Notes: generated by a model not told the origin, from the letters alone. Numbered from the stretch's first letter, positions 18,607 to 28,419 are shown. The stretch is 64,000 nt of DNA from Myxococcaceae bacterium JPH2 (GCA_016458225.1 JAEMGR010000003.1:124001-188000), one strand, 5' to 3'. A program made the numbers and translations.

Positions 18607-19530
18607 ATGTCCCTCCTCAGGCTCACCTTCCTCGGCACCTCGGCCGCTCAACCCACGCTGCACCGCAACCTGTCCGGGCTGGCGGTGAAGGCGGACGGGG
18701 ACCTCCTGCTGTTCGACTGTGGCGAGGGGACCCAGCGGCAGATGGTCCGCTTTGGCACGGGCTTCACCGTCAACGCGGCGTTCTTCACGCACTTCCACGC
18801 CGACCACTACCTGGGAATCATCGGGTTCCTGCGCACGCTGGGGATGATGGGGCGCACCGAGCCCATGTACCTCTACGGGCCGCAGCCCGCGCGGCGCCTG
18901 TTGCACCAGGCGGTGCACCTGGGCCTCGAGTCGCTCGCCTTCCCGGTGGAGATTCAGGAGTTGAAGGACGGGGACAAGGTGCAGCGCGGCGGCTACAGCG
19001 TGCAGGCCGTGGCGGTGGACCACCGCATCAACGCCCTGGGCTACGTGCTGGCCGAGGAGGAGCGACCGGGTCGCTTCCACCTGGAGAAGGCGCGCGCGCT
19101 GGGCGTCCCGGAGGGCCCCAGCTTCGGCAAGCTCCAGCGCGGCGAGGCGGTGACGCTGCCGGATGGGCGCACGGTGAAGCCGGAGGACGTGCTGGGGACG
19201 TCACGGCCGGGGCGCAAGCTGGTGCTGTCCGGCGACACGCGGCCCTGCCCTGCCCTGGTGAAGGCCTCGCGCGACGCGGACCTGTTGATCCACGAGTCCA
19301 CCTTCTCCGACGACGAGCAGGAGCGCGCGCACGAGACGCGGCACTCCACCGCTCGCGAGGCGGGGCGGGTGGCGCAGGAGGCGGGCGCCCGGCGCCTCAT
19401 CCTCACGCACCTCTCCAGCCGCCACGACACCGACCCCACGCGCCTGCTCACGCAGGCACGCGAGGAGTTCAAGGGACCGCTGGAAGTGGCCTACGACGGC
19501 CTCACCGTCGAGCTGCCGCTGCGGGACTGA
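18607..19530 (+). CDS. rnz: Ribonuclease Z (tRNA 3' processing endonuclease)
   Basis: A 307-aa metallo-beta-lactamase-fold nuclease that trims the 3' ends of tRNA precursors. ATG 18607 gives the usual start (MSLLRLTFLGTSAAQPT). Zn2+ ligands are in HFHADH (residues 62-67), a single-residue variant of the common HxHGDH, with further ligands in VDHRINALGY, LSGDTRP and LTHLSSRH. The segment at about residues 145-195 corresponds to the tRNA-binding exosite arm region. The length matches the bacterial short form. It is probably monocistronic. Confidence 0.93.
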   Translation: MSLLRLTFLGTSAAQPTLHRNLSGLAVKADGDLLLFDCGEGTQRQMVRFGTGFTVNAAFFTHFHADHYLGIIGFLRTLGMMGRTEPMYLYGPQPARRLLHQAVHLGLESLAFPVEIQELKDGDKVQRGGYSVQAVAVDHRINALGYVLAEEERPGRFHLEKARALGVPEGPSFGKLQRGEAVTLPDGRTVKPEDVLGTSRPGRKLVLSGDTRPCPALVKASRDADLLIHESTFSDDEQERAHETRHSTAREAGRVAQEAGARRLILTHLSSRHDTDPTRLLTQAREEFKGPLEVAYDGLTVELPLRD

Positions 19531-19575
19531 GGGTGCACGGCCCACCCTCGCACGCGCGGCGGCGCGACCGCGGGA

Positions 19576-20091
19576 CTACTGAACCTTCACGGCCTCGGCC
19601 TTGAGGGACGTGGCGGCGTCAGGGTCCACCTTCTGGAGCAGCTCCCACTCAATCTCCAGGTCGCGCTTGCCCTGCGAGTTGCTCACGCCACCGGGGGACT
19701 CCGACATGTCCGGGCCTCGGCCCTGGGTGTCCGCCGCGGCGCGCGTTTCCGAGCGCTCGCGCTTCCAGAACTCCACCGAGCACTGGCCCGGGCCATGCTC
19801 CTTGCCGCGAATCAGGTAGGCGCCGTAGGTGGTGCCCAGCGACGAGGCCGCGCTCAACTGCAGCTCGTGGGTGACCGCCTCGTAGCCCTCCTTGCCCGTC
19901 CGGAACGAGTAGCCCCGCTCCTTGAGGATCGCGAGCGCCTGCGGCCAGATTTCCGCGATGGGCTTGCGGTAGACATGCGTGCCTGCCTTGTCCTCCAGGA
20001 AAGCCTGCTGACGGTGGGCCGCGCAGCCCGACAGGGCGAACGCGAGCGCGGAAGCCACCCAGAGGGCGGCGACGCGAGACGATGACTTCAT
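19576..20091 (-). CDS. Small lipoprotein of unknown function
   Basis: A 171-aa lipoprotein. ATG 20091 is favoured over ATG 20100 because AGGAGG lies nine bases before 20091 but directly against 20100. The signal ends in FALSGC (Cys23). The mature protein contains KPIAEIWPQALAILKERGYSF, reminiscent of small outer-membrane-associated lipoproteins with a DUF3576/BamC-like half-fold, but the match is too weak to name. It is divergent from the NDH-2 gene with 206 bases between starts. The function is unknown. Confidence 0.8.
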   Translation of the reverse strand: MKSSSRVAALWVASALAFALSGCAAHRQQAFLEDKAGTHVYRKPIAEIWPQALAILKERGYSFRTGKEGYEAVTHELQLSAASSLGTTYGAYLIRGKEHGPGQCSVEFWKRERSETRAAADTQGRGPDMSESPGGVSNSQGKRDLEIEWELLQKVDPDAATSLKAEAVKVQ

Positions 20092-20297
20092 GGGGTTCAT
20101 CCTCCTGGCTCCCGGTCCGTGGGAGCACGGCTCCGGAACATCCCTCAGCACCCGGGTGCCCGCCAAGTCTGCTCCCCTAGCGAGCAAGCATTGGCTCTCC
20201 CAGGCGCCGGTCCATCCCCTCAGCCCCCGGACGAGCAGCCCACCGCTGGGCTCCTGGTCGCGCTGACAGTGCGTCCCGGCCACCCGAGATTGCGACC

Positions 20298-21665
20298 ATG
20301 AGCGAGCCGGGAATCACGCGGAACGGGAGCGCCTGGACACCGTCTCGGACGAGGCGCCGACGCGTGCTCATCCTGGGCGGAGGCTTCGCGGGAATGTACG
20401 CCGCGCTTCGTCTGGAGAAGCGGCTGGCGCGGCGGGACGACGTGGAGGTGATGCTCGTCAGCCACGACAACTTCTTCCTCTTCACCCCCATGCTGCACGA
20501 GGTGGCCGCCAGCGACGTGGACCCGGCCGCCATCGTCGTGGCGCTGCGCAAGGTGCTGCCGCACGTGGCGTTCGTCGAGGGAGACGCCACGCGCATCGAC
20601 CTGGACGCGCGCGAGGTCCGGGTGTCCCACGGCGAGCAGGACGGGCATGACCACGTGCTCGCCTACGACGACCTGGTGCTGGCGCTGGGCTCGGAGACGA
20701 ACTTCCTCGGGCAGGAGGGAGCCAGGCGCCACGCGCTCACCATGAAGACGCTGGGTGACGCGGTGCTGTTGCGCAACCACCTCATCGACCGGCTGGAGGA
20801 GGCGGACACGGCCTGCATCACGCGAGACGCCCGCGACCGTGGGGTCACCTTCGTCGTGGTGGGCGGGGGCTTCGCGGGCGTGGAGACCGCGGGGGCCGTG
20901 AACGACTTCATCCGCGGCGCGCTGCCGTACTACCCGCGCATCCAACCCGCCGACGTCCGCGTGGTCCTGGTGCATGCCGGCGCGGAGGTGCTGCCCGAGC
21001 TGGGCGCGGGGCTGGGCGCGTATGCGCGGAACAAGCTCTCGCGCAACGGGGTGGAGGTGCTCATCCACACGCGCGTGGTGGACATGGATGGGCAGAGCGT
21101 GACGCTGTCGGACGGCTCGCGGCTGGCCACGCGGACGGTGGTGTGGGTGGCGGGTGTCACGCCGTCGCCGCTCCTGGAGCGCCTGCCGTGCGAGAAGCAC
21201 CAGGGCCGCCTCCGCGTCACCGAGCGCTTGGAAGTCCCCGGCCATCCCAACGTGTGGGCGGTGGGCGACTGCGCCTCCGTGCCCGACGTGACGCGGGGCG
21301 GCCAGCCCACGCCCCCCACCGCGCAACACGCGCTGCGCCAGGGCGTCGCCGTCGCGCGCAACGTGGAGGCGGCCCACCGAGGCCAGCCGCCGCGCGTGTT
21401 CCGCTACCGGATGATGGGGCAGCTCGCGGCCATCGGGCGCCGCTCGGGCGTGGCGCGCATCTTCGGTCTGAAGTTCTCGGGCTTCGTCGCGTGGTTCCTG
21501 TGGCGCGGCGTGTACTGGTGGAAGCTGCCGCGCCTGGAGAAGAAGGTGCGCGTGGCGCTGGACTGGGCGCTGGACCTCTTCTTCCACAAGGACATCGTGC
21601 AGCTCATCGGCGCGCGCGAGCTGGAGCGCTTCCCCTTGCCTGTCCGCGAGAGGGTGCTGCCGTGA
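20298..21665 (+). CDS. ndh: Type II NADH dehydrogenase (NDH-2)
   Basis: A 455-aa flavoprotein of the pyridine nucleotide-disulfide oxidoreductase fold. The FAD-binding motif RVLILGGGFAGMYAAL is at about residues 22-37, the NADH-binding motif VTFVVVGGGFAGVETAG at about 184-200, and the second FAD contact VWAVGDCASV at about 318-327. The C-terminal region (GFVAWFLWRGVYWWKLPRL) has the amphipathic, aromatic character used by NDH-2 to attach to the inner face of the membrane. It should pass electrons from NADH to quinone without pumping protons. The next gene starts 85 bases later. Confidence 0.88.
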   Translation: MSEPGITRNGSAWTPSRTRRRRVLILGGGFAGMYAALRLEKRLARRDDVEVMLVSHDNFFLFTPMLHEVAASDVDPAAIVVALRKVLPHVAFVEGDATRIDLDAREVRVSHGEQDGHDHVLAYDDLVLALGSETNFLGQEGARRHALTMKTLGDAVLLRNHLIDRLEEADTACITRDARDRGVTFVVVGGGFAGVETAGAVNDFIRGALPYYPRIQPADVRVVLVHAGAEVLPELGAGLGAYARNKLSRNGVEVLIHTRVVDMDGQSVTLSDGSRLATRTVVWVAGVTPSPLLERLPCEKHQGRLRVTERLEVPGHPNVWAVGDCASVPDVTRGGQPTPPTAQHALRQGVAVARNVEAAHRGQPPRVFRYRMMGQLAAIGRRSGVARIFGLKFSGFVAWFLWRGVYWWKLPRLEKKVRVALDWALDLFFHKDIVQLIGARELERFPLPVRERVLP

Positions 21666-21750
21666 ACCCGGCATGGCCCTCGCGGCCCAGGTGCGCGAAA
21701 GTGCCCGGCGCATGGCCCCATGGGACGGGGCCCAGGGAAGGTGCGCGACG

Positions 21751-23451
21751 ATGCGGAGAAGTCTGGGTTGGGCCTTCGGTGCGGTGCTGCTCCTGGCGGG
21801 CATGACGGGCTGTGCCCGGCACACGCCCGAGGCGCCCTCGCGAGATAGCGCCACGCGCACCACCACGGTGTATCTGGCCAAACAGGTGCGCACGTTGGAC
21901 CCCGCGAAGCCCCTCGCCCAGGCGCTCGCGGTGCGCAACGGCAAGGTGCTGGCGGTGGGCAGCCGCGAGGAGGTCCTCGCCGCGGCTGGCCCGGACGCGC
22001 GCGTGACGGACCTGGGCGACGCCACGGTGGTCCCCGGCCTCACGGACTCGCACGGCCACCTGGAGGGGCTGGGCCGCTACCTCGCGGGCGTGCAGTTGGT
22101 GGGCGCGGCATCGAAGGCGGAGGCGCTGCAGCGCGTGGTGAAGGCGCCCGCCACGGCGCGCCAGGGCGACTGGCTGATGGGCCAGGGGTGGGACCAGAAC
22201 GACTGGCCCGACAAGGCCTTCCCCACGCGGGCCGAGCTGGACGTCACCTACCCCACCACGCCCGTGGTGCTCAGCCGCATCGACGGGCACGCGCTGTGGG
22301 TCAACGGCGAGGCGCTGCGCCGCGCGCGCATCGACAAGAACACCGTGGACCCCTCGGGCGGGCGCATCCTGCGCGGGCCGGACGGCGAGCCCACCGGCGT
22401 CCTGGTGGACAACGCCATGAGCCTGGTGGAGACGGTGATGCCGCCCGGCACCCCGGCGCAGTACGCCACGTGGCTCACGGCCGCGTTCGAGTACTGCGCG
22501 CGCGTGGGCCTCACCGGCGTGCACGACGCGGGCATGAGCCTGCGCACCTTCCGGTTGCTCCAGCAGTGGGACCAGGAGGGCCGGCTGCCCCTGCGCGTCT
22601 ACGCCATGGCGGACGGCCAGGGCGCGGACCGCGAGACGTACCTGCGCGAGGGCCCCTTCCAGGGCACGCTGCTCACCCTGCGCGCGGTGAAGCTCTTCAC
22701 GGACGGCGCGCTCGGCAGCCGCGGCGCCGCGCTGCACGAGGCCTACAGCGACGAGCCCGGACACCGCGGCCTGTTGCTCTTGCCGCCCGATGAGTACGCC
22801 AAGCGCGTGCATGACTTCATGGCGCGCGGCTTCCAGGTGGCCACGCACGCCATCGGAGACCGCGCCAACACGCTCGTGCTGGACACGCTCACGCGCGAGG
22901 TGGCGGCGCAGGGCCAGAAGGACGGCCGGCACCGCGTGGAGCACGCCCAGATTCTCCGGCCCGAGGACATCGAGCGACTGGGCAAGGGCGGCTTCGTCGC
23001 CAGCATGCAGCCCGTCCACGCCACCAGCGACATGCCCTGGGCCCAGACGCGGCTGGGTGTCGAGCGGCTGCAGGGCGCCTACGCGTGGCGCAAGCTGAAG
23101 AACGCCGGCGCGGTGCTCGCGTTCGGCAGCGACTTCCCGGTGGAGCGCCCGGACGTGCTCGCCGGACTGTACGCGGCGCGCACGCGGCAGGACGCGCAGG
23201 GTCAGCCGCCCGCGGGCTGGATGCCCGACCAGCGCCTGAGCGGCGAGGAGGCCCTGGAGGGCTTCACCACCGGCGCGGCCTGGGCCTCGTTCGCGGAGGC
23301 GCGGCGCGGTCGGCTGCAGCCGGGCATGGACGCGGACTTCGTGGCGCTCTCCGTGGACCCCGTGGACGCGCCCCCCGCGGCGCTGCTCACCGGCCAGGTG
23401 CGCCTGACGGTCGTCGCGGGCCGCGAGGTGTACGGCGGCCGCACGCCGTAG
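21751..23451 (+). CDS. YtcJ-like amidohydrolase lipoprotein
   Basis: A 566-aa protein with a lipoprotein signal (LLLAGMTGC). ATG 21751 has AGGGAAGG nine bases upstream. Amidohydrolase-3 landmarks follow in order: GLTDSHGHLEG (metal-binding HxH), VKLFTDGALGSRGA, HAIGDRAN, HRVEHAQI and FGSDFPVE, and a C-terminal beta-sandwich segment (LQPGMDADFVALSVDP). It should be a metal-dependent hydrolase that acts outside the cytoplasm, since it is lipidated. The substrate is unknown for this family. It may be in the same transcript as NDH-2. Confidence 0.87.
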   Translation: MRRSLGWAFGAVLLLAGMTGCARHTPEAPSRDSATRTTTVYLAKQVRTLDPAKPLAQALAVRNGKVLAVGSREEVLAAAGPDARVTDLGDATVVPGLTDSHGHLEGLGRYLAGVQLVGAASKAEALQRVVKAPATARQGDWLMGQGWDQNDWPDKAFPTRAELDVTYPTTPVVLSRIDGHALWVNGEALRRARIDKNTVDPSGGRILRGPDGEPTGVLVDNAMSLVETVMPPGTPAQYATWLTAAFEYCARVGLTGVHDAGMSLRTFRLLQQWDQEGRLPLRVYAMADGQGADRETYLREGPFQGTLLTLRAVKLFTDGALGSRGAALHEAYSDEPGHRGLLLLPPDEYAKRVHDFMARGFQVATHAIGDRANTLVLDTLTREVAAQGQKDGRHRVEHAQILRPEDIERLGKGGFVASMQPVHATSDMPWAQTRLGVERLQGAYAWRKLKNAGAVLAFGSDFPVERPDVLAGLYAARTRQDAQGQPPAGWMPDQRLSGEEALEGFTTGAAWASFAEARRGRLQPGMDADFVALSVDPVDAPPAALLTGQVRLTVVAGREVYGGRTP

Positions 23452-23469
23452 CCCACCCGCTCGACGCGC

Positions 23470-24471
23470 TCAGGAACGCCGGGGCCGAGCCACCTGCGCG
23501 GCCCCGGCGAGCGCGGAGGGAATGGTCTGCCGCATCAGCGCCACGAACGTGCGCAGCCGCGCGGGGTGGAAGCGCGCGGACGGGTAGACGATGGAGATGG
23601 GCAGGGGCGCGGCCCTCCACTGAGGGGCCAGCTGTCGCAGGCGCCCTCGCTCGACTTCTGGCTGGAACACCCAGGCCGAGCCCAGGCAGGCACCGAGCCC
23701 CTTCATCGCGGCGCTGCGGATGGCGTAGAGGCTGTCCGTGCTCAGCCGTGGCTGGAAGGTGATGCGCTGGACCTCTCCGGTGTCCACGTGGGTGAGCGAC
23801 AGCTCGTTTCGGTAGAACGTCCGCAGCGCCAGCCAGGGCAGGCGCGCCAGCTCGTCCGGATGGGTGGGCATGGGGCGGCCCGCCAGCAGCGACGGCGCGG
23901 CGGTGATGATGCGTGGCACCTCGGCCACGCGGACCGCGACCACGCTGGGGTCGTGGACCTCGCCCACCTGGATGGCGCAGTCGATGCCATCCGCGATGAA
24001 GTCCACCGCGCGGTCATGCAGCAGCCACTCGACCGAGACCCGCGCATGGCGGTTCAGGTACTCCGTCAGGGGCTCCACCAGAAGCTCCTGGCCGAACGCA
24101 TGCGGGACCACGACGCGCAGCGTTCCCTCGGGCTCGTCGCTCGCGCCGCGCAGGTCGGCCTCGAGTCGCTCCCAGTTCGCCACCAGCTCCTTCGCGCGCT
24201 CATAGCAACGCGTGCCGTCCTCGGTGAGCTTCATCGCGTGGGTGGAGCGCTGCAGCAGCCGGAGGCCCAGCGAGCGCTCCAGCGCCTGGAGTCGCCGGCT
24301 CACGGTCGGCTGCGTGGTGCCCAGCTGCGCGGCGGCGGAGGACAGGCTCCCCGCCTCCACGATGCGCAGGAACGTCTGCATCAGCTCGAGCCGGTCGACG
24401 CTGGAGGCGGTGGAGACAGCGGGGCGCGGAGCAGCCGCGCGCGGACGGGAGGACTTGGAGCGTGGGGGCAT
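23470..24471 (-). CDS. LysR-family transcriptional regulator
   Basis: A 333-aa regulator. The winged helix-turn-helix is near the N-terminus (FLRIVEAGSLSSAAAQLGTTQPTVSRRLQALE, about residues 34-65), followed by the LysR substrate-binding domain (LRVVVPHAFGQELLV onward). About 30 Ser/Pro/Ala/Arg-rich residues precede the domain, so the real start may be later than ATG 24471; the GTG at 24486 is another choice. It is divergent from the MFS gene, with 121 bases between starts, and probably controls it and itself. The effector is unknown. Confidence 0.9.
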   Translation of the reverse strand: MPPRSKSSRPRAAAPRPAVSTASSVDRLELMQTFLRIVEAGSLSSAAAQLGTTQPTVSRRLQALERSLGLRLLQRSTHAMKLTEDGTRCYERAKELVANWERLEADLRGASDEPEGTLRVVVPHAFGQELLVEPLTEYLNRHARVSVEWLLHDRAVDFIADGIDCAIQVGEVHDPSVVAVRVAEVPRIITAAPSLLAGRPMPTHPDELARLPWLALRTFYRNELSLTHVDTGEVQRITFQPRLSTDSLYAIRSAAMKGLGACLGSAWVFQPEVERGRLRQLAPQWRAAPLPISIVYPSARFHPARLRTFVALMRQTIPSALAGAAQVARPRRS

Positions 24472-24494
24472 GGGGGCGCGCTTCACTCGGGTCT

Positions 24495-24509
24495 ATGCGT
24501 GGAACGTAT
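24495..24509. promoter_or_regulatory. Candidate LysR box between lysR and the MFS gene
   Basis: ATGCG-TGGAA-CGTAT is an imperfect inverted repeat (four of five bases per arm) that contains the T-N11-A pattern of LysR sites. It lies in the divergent promoter region. Confidence 0.4.
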
Positions 24510-24592
24510 AACCGCTGTTCCCTGCGTGCCACTACAGGCGGGACGCGCTCGGGCGCACTGTCACCTCATCCCGCAGTTCCGAGGTGAAGACC

Positions 24593-25885
24593 ATGTCGCT
24601 CATTCGTCCCGTACATGAAGCCGTGGGAACCGGCGCCGCGCTCAGGACGGGCCCCCGCTCCGCGGAGAGTCCCTTCCGGCTGGCGCCCGCGAGCCCTGGC
24701 AGTGAGGTGGGGATGTCGCGCGGCTTGCGGCTCCTGCTGGCCGCGAGCGCGGGCATCTCCGTGGCGTCGCTCTACTACAGCCAGCCGATGCTGGGGGTGA
24801 TGGGCGCCACCCTGGGCGCCTCGGAGACCGCGGTGGGGCTGCTGCCCACGCTCACCCTGCTGGGCTACGCGCTGGGCATCCTGTTGCTCGCGCCGCTGGG
24901 CGACCGGTTCGACCGGCGCCGCATCATCCTCGCGAAGGTCGGCTTGCTGAGCGTGGCGCTGCTGATTGGCGGGCTCGCGCCCGGCATCGGCCTGCTCCTG
25001 GCGGTGAGCTTCGTCATCGGCCTGATGGCGACGGTGGCGCAGGACATCGTGCCGGCCGCCGCGACGCTGGCGCCCGCGCGGGAGCGGGGGGCCGTGGTCG
25101 GCACGGTGATGACCGGCCTGCTGCTCGGCATCCTGTTGTCCCGGGTCGTCAGCGGCGTGGTGTCCGAGCACTTCGGCTGGCGCGCCATGTACCTGATGGC
25201 CTCGGGCAGCGTGGCCCTGGTGGGCGTGGCGGCCTGGCGCGGGCTGCCCCGCTTCCGTCCCACCAGCACGCTCTCGTATACCGCCCTGCTCGGCTCGCTG
25301 ACCGAGCTGTGGCGCAAGCACGGAACCTTGCGGCGCGCGGCGGTGGCCCAGGGGCTGCTCTCGGTCGGGTTCAGCGCGTTCTGGTCCACGCTCGCGGTGA
25401 TGCTGCATGGCGCGCCCTTCCACCTGGGCAGCGCGGTGGCGGGCGCCTTTGGATTGGCGGGCGCCGCAGGTGCCTTGGGCGCGCCGGTGGCGGGCCGCGT
25501 GGCGGATCGCTTCGGCTCCGAGGTCGTCACCCGCCTGGGCGCGAGCCTCACCGCCGTCTCGTTCGCCCTGATGTTCGCCCTGCCCTGGCTGGCGCCGCAG
25601 TCACGCCTGTGGCTCATGGGCGTGAGCGCGGTGGGGTTCGACCTGGGCGTGCAAGTCACGCTGGTGGCGCATCAGAGCCAGGTCTTCGGCATCGACCCCG
25701 CGGCGCGCAGCCGGCTCAACGCGGTGCTGTTCGTCGGCATGTTCATCGGCATGGCGGTGGGCGCGGCGGGTGGCAGCCTCGTGCTGGCCCATGGGGGCTG
25801 GCTGGCGGTGACGGCGCTGGCGACCACCTCGGCGGTGGCGGCCTTGGTGGTGCGCCTCACGTCGGGAACTCGCGGCGCGCACTGA
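24593..25885 (+). CDS. MFS transporter, drug/sugar efflux type
   Basis: A 430-aa membrane protein with about 12 hydrophobic helices. The MFS loop 2-3 motif is visible (LAPLGDRFDRRRIIL), as is the equivalent in the second half (VAGRVADRFGSEVV). About 40 polar residues come before the first helix (LRLLLAASAGISVASLYYSQPMLG), a start typical of the AraJ/YhhS-like branch. ATG 24593 is likely; an in-frame GTG lies three codons upstream. It is predicted to export a small molecule by proton antiport. It is divergently paired with a LysR regulator and ends 16 bases from the convergent DUF4139 gene. Confidence 0.9.
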   Translation: MSLIRPVHEAVGTGAALRTGPRSAESPFRLAPASPGSEVGMSRGLRLLLAASAGISVASLYYSQPMLGVMGATLGASETAVGLLPTLTLLGYALGILLLAPLGDRFDRRRIILAKVGLLSVALLIGGLAPGIGLLLAVSFVIGLMATVAQDIVPAAATLAPARERGAVVGTVMTGLLLGILLSRVVSGVVSEHFGWRAMYLMASGSVALVGVAAWRGLPRFRPTSTLSYTALLGSLTELWRKHGTLRRAAVAQGLLSVGFSAFWSTLAVMLHGAPFHLGSAVAGAFGLAGAAGALGAPVAGRVADRFGSEVVTRLGASLTAVSFALMFALPWLAPQSRLWLMGVSAVGFDLGVQVTLVAHQSQVFGIDPAARSRLNAVLFVGMFIGMAVGAAGGSLVLAHGGWLAVTALATTSAVAALVVRLTSGTRGAH

Positions 25886-25901
25886 AGGACGCGCAGCACC
25901 G

Positions 25902-27893
25902 TCACGAGAGGGAGGACTCGTAGCTGAGGGATTGGATGCGGCGGTGGATGTCCTCCTGGATGCGCTGCCGTTCCTTCTCCACGCGCGTCAGCTCCTGGCC
26001 AATGGCCTCCAGCCGGTCCTCCTGCTCGGTGAGCTTCGCCACGAAGCGGTCCGTCAGCTCGCGTTGGGAGGCCCCGCTGCGCAGCGACTCCAGGTTGGAG
26101 CGGATGCGCTCCTGGTCGCGGAACAGGTGGTTGCGCTCCTCGGTGAGCTGCTCCTGCGTGCGCGTCAGCTCCGCGCGCTGCCCGCGCAGCGCCACCACGT
26201 CGCGCAGCGCCTGCGCCACGCGCTGGTCGATGAAGCGCGAGTCCAGGAAGAAGGTCACCTCGTCCAGGCCCACCTCGCCCACGTGGTACTGCCGGTGCCC
26301 GCGCGTGCGCTCGGCGACGGTGAGCTCCTGGGTGCTGCCCGGGGACAGCTCGCGGCGGAAGCGCCAGAAGTCGTCCGTGGTCTCCGCGGGCTCGGGCATG
26401 TCCTTGAGGTCCCAGCCCGTGCGCGGGTGCTCCACGAACAACACCTGCGCGCGCGGCGACTTGTTGCGCACCAGGTAGCGCGTGTGCCGCAGGTGGAAGA
26501 ACTCCACCATCAACGTGCCCCGGTTCACCACGGCGCGGAACACCGGCCCGTCCTCCGAGCGGTCCTCCACCGACACCACGCACCCCAGCTCCACCGCGTA
26601 CGGCACGAAGCGGCGGTCCGAGGGCTTCATCGTGTCGAGCATGGCCTCGCCCACGTACGTCTCCGCCTCCGTCACCGTCACCGGGCCGCCCTCCAGCGTC
26701 AGGCCCGTGGTGTTGGTGAACTCGATGCACGCCATGGGGTTCTTCTCGCGCGTGGAGCGGTTGTAGAGCAGCACGCGCCGCCCCTCGAACGGCCGCTGGA
26801 GGATGGGCACCAGCGCGCTCTGGTTGCGGTGCACCGTCACCGGCTGGTCCACGCGGTACTCGAACAGGTCCCCGACCTCCTGGGTGAGCGTGGTCACCTT
26901 GGCCGTGCCCAGCCGTGCGTCGCGCATCGAGCGGGTCGCCTCCAGCGGCTCCTCGGCCCTCACCCGCGCGCGCTTGGGCATGGGAGCCGCCGCGGCGGGC
27001 GCGCTCATGAACCCCGCCGTCCCGCCCTCCATGTCCAGCATGGACGCGGACTCCATCAGGGCCTCCTGCGGAATCACGGGCGCGGCGGCGGCCTCCGTCT
27101 TCACCTCCACCACCGGCCGCTGGAGGTAGCGCGGGTTGTAGAGGTCATGCACGAAGGACACGGGCAGGCCCGCGATGAGCGACAGCCGGACGTCCACCCA
27201 GTCCTCGTCCCCCGTGTTGTCCACCAACGCCCAACCCTGGAGGAGCGGCGCCTGGCCTTCTTCCAACAGGATGCGGTAGCTCGTCTTCCACACCGGGGAC
27301 TCGAGCACGTAGCTGACGAACAGCTCGCGCTCGCCCTGCCCCGACGTGAGGATGGACATCCGCTTGGTGTCCTTCTTGTACGAGGACAGCACCGTGGCCA
27401 GGTAGAACTCGAGGTCCTTGCGCACCGCCTCGTCGAGGAACTCCAGCTCGGACATCTCCAGCACGTCGAACGTGCGCAGGCTCGCGCCCACCAGCAGCGT
27501 GAGGAAGGGCCGCGCGAGGCTCGCCTCTCCCGCGGCCACCGCCAGCGTGTCCAACCCGACGATGGCGCCCTCCACCTTTCCGCCGCCCACGCGCGCTCGC
27601 ACGCGCGCGCCCTTCACCTGCCCCAGGAGCGCCGTGAGGCTGCCGTCCTCGGGGATGCGGATGGTGGCCTCCGCCAGGAGCTGCTCGAGCGGCTTCGTCG
27701 AGTCATAGCTCACCGCCGACACCGCGCCCCCCGACAGGTCCAACACCGTCAGCGACTTGAGGACGTCGTTCATGTCGCGGGCCTTGAAGTCGAGCAGCAA
27801 CGGCTCGCTGCCGCTCACCCGCCCCCGACGTTCGAAGTAGCCCACACCATGCTTGTAGAGGACGACGCGGCGGATGGTCAGCGCAGGGGCCAT
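25902..27893 (-). CDS. DUF4139 domain protein
   Basis: A 663-aa soluble protein with GGAGG ten bases before ATG 27893. It opens with LTIRRVVLYKHGVGYFERRG, matching the conserved first strand of bacterial DUF4139 proteins. The central part has VSYVLESPVWKTSYRILLE and GWALVDNTGDEDWVDVRLSLIAG, the hallmark strands of the domain. A flexible Ala/Pro/Met-rich insert lies at about residues 285-320. The C-terminal 130 residues form a coiled coil (AELTRTQEQLTEERNHLF onward to ERQRIQEDIHRR). No signal peptide is seen. The family may be involved in self-assembly or surface structures, but no function is established. Confidence 0.85.
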   Translation of the reverse strand: MAPALTIRRVVLYKHGVGYFERRGRVSGSEPLLLDFKARDMNDVLKSLTVLDLSGGAVSAVSYDSTKPLEQLLAEATIRIPEDGSLTALLGQVKGARVRARVGGGKVEGAIVGLDTLAVAAGEASLARPFLTLLVGASLRTFDVLEMSELEFLDEAVRKDLEFYLATVLSSYKKDTKRMSILTSGQGERELFVSYVLESPVWKTSYRILLEEGQAPLLQGWALVDNTGDEDWVDVRLSLIAGLPVSFVHDLYNPRYLQRPVVEVKTEAAAAPVIPQEALMESASMLDMEGGTAGFMSAPAAAAPMPKRARVRAEEPLEATRSMRDARLGTAKVTTLTQEVGDLFEYRVDQPVTVHRNQSALVPILQRPFEGRRVLLYNRSTREKNPMACIEFTNTTGLTLEGGPVTVTEAETYVGEAMLDTMKPSDRRFVPYAVELGCVVSVEDRSEDGPVFRAVVNRGTLMVEFFHLRHTRYLVRNKSPRAQVLFVEHPRTGWDLKDMPEPAETTDDFWRFRRELSPGSTQELTVAERTRGHRQYHVGEVGLDEVTFFLDSRFIDQRVAQALRDVVALRGQRAELTRTQEQLTEERNHLFRDQERIRSNLESLRSGASQRELTDRFVAKLTEQEDRLEAIGQELTRVEKERQRIQEDIHRRIQSLSYESSLS

Positions 27894-28033
27894 GGCTCAA
27901 CGACCTCCAGAGGTGCTGGGAAAGGATTGGCGGCTCGGTGTATCAATTCAAAACCCAGCCCGCAGCGCCATCCCTCCCTCCCCGAGGTCGGTCCCATGCG
28001 CAATTCCTCTCCTCGCCTGACACCCGAGTCCGC

Positions 28034-28357
28034 ATGAGGCCCGCGCTCTACACCATCATCGCGGAAGTGGCCCCAGGCGTGGAGACCGCCTGGAATCAGT
28101 GGCAGGAGGAGGTGCACGCGCAACAGGTGCTGCGCGAGCCCGGCTTCGTCTCCTGCCGCAAGTGGCGAGACGCGGAGCCCACCCGCGATGGGTGGACGCG
28201 CTATGTCTGCCACTATGAGCTGACGGGGCTCGAGGCCATGGAGAACTACCTGGGCAGCGACACGGCCCGGCAGCTGCGCATGGACTCCGAACTGCGCTTC
28301 GGCGCGATGATGCGCATCTCCCGACAGATGCTCACCGAGGTGAAGCGCCTGGGCTGA
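28034..28357 (+). CDS. DUF4286 family protein
   Basis: A 107-aa protein. ATG 28034 gives a start typical of the family (MRPALYTIIAEVAPGVETAWNQW). The pattern W..EVH...VL..PGF....R, then a YVCHYEL strand and LEAMENYL, fits the DUF4286 ferredoxin-like alpha/beta fold. Members are small soluble proteins of unknown function. It stands alone and converges with ohr. Confidence 0.8.
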   Translation: MRPALYTIIAEVAPGVETAWNQWQEEVHAQQVLREPGFVSCRKWRDAEPTRDGWTRYVCHYELTGLEAMENYLGSDTARQLRMDSELRFGAMMRISRQMLTEVKRLG

Positions 28358-28402
28358 AAAAGGCCCGGCCCCTCCCCCGCGCACCGCGGAGGAAGGGCCG
28401 GC
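28357..28402 (-). terminator. Terminator between DUF4286 gene and ohr
   Basis: On the minus strand, GGCCCTTCCTCC pairs with GGGGGAGGGGCC around a GC-rich loop and is followed by CTTTTT, so it should end the ohr transcript. In the plus direction the hairpin lacks a good T run. Confidence 0.65.
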
Positions 28403-28419
28403 GTTCCGCGACGCGCGAG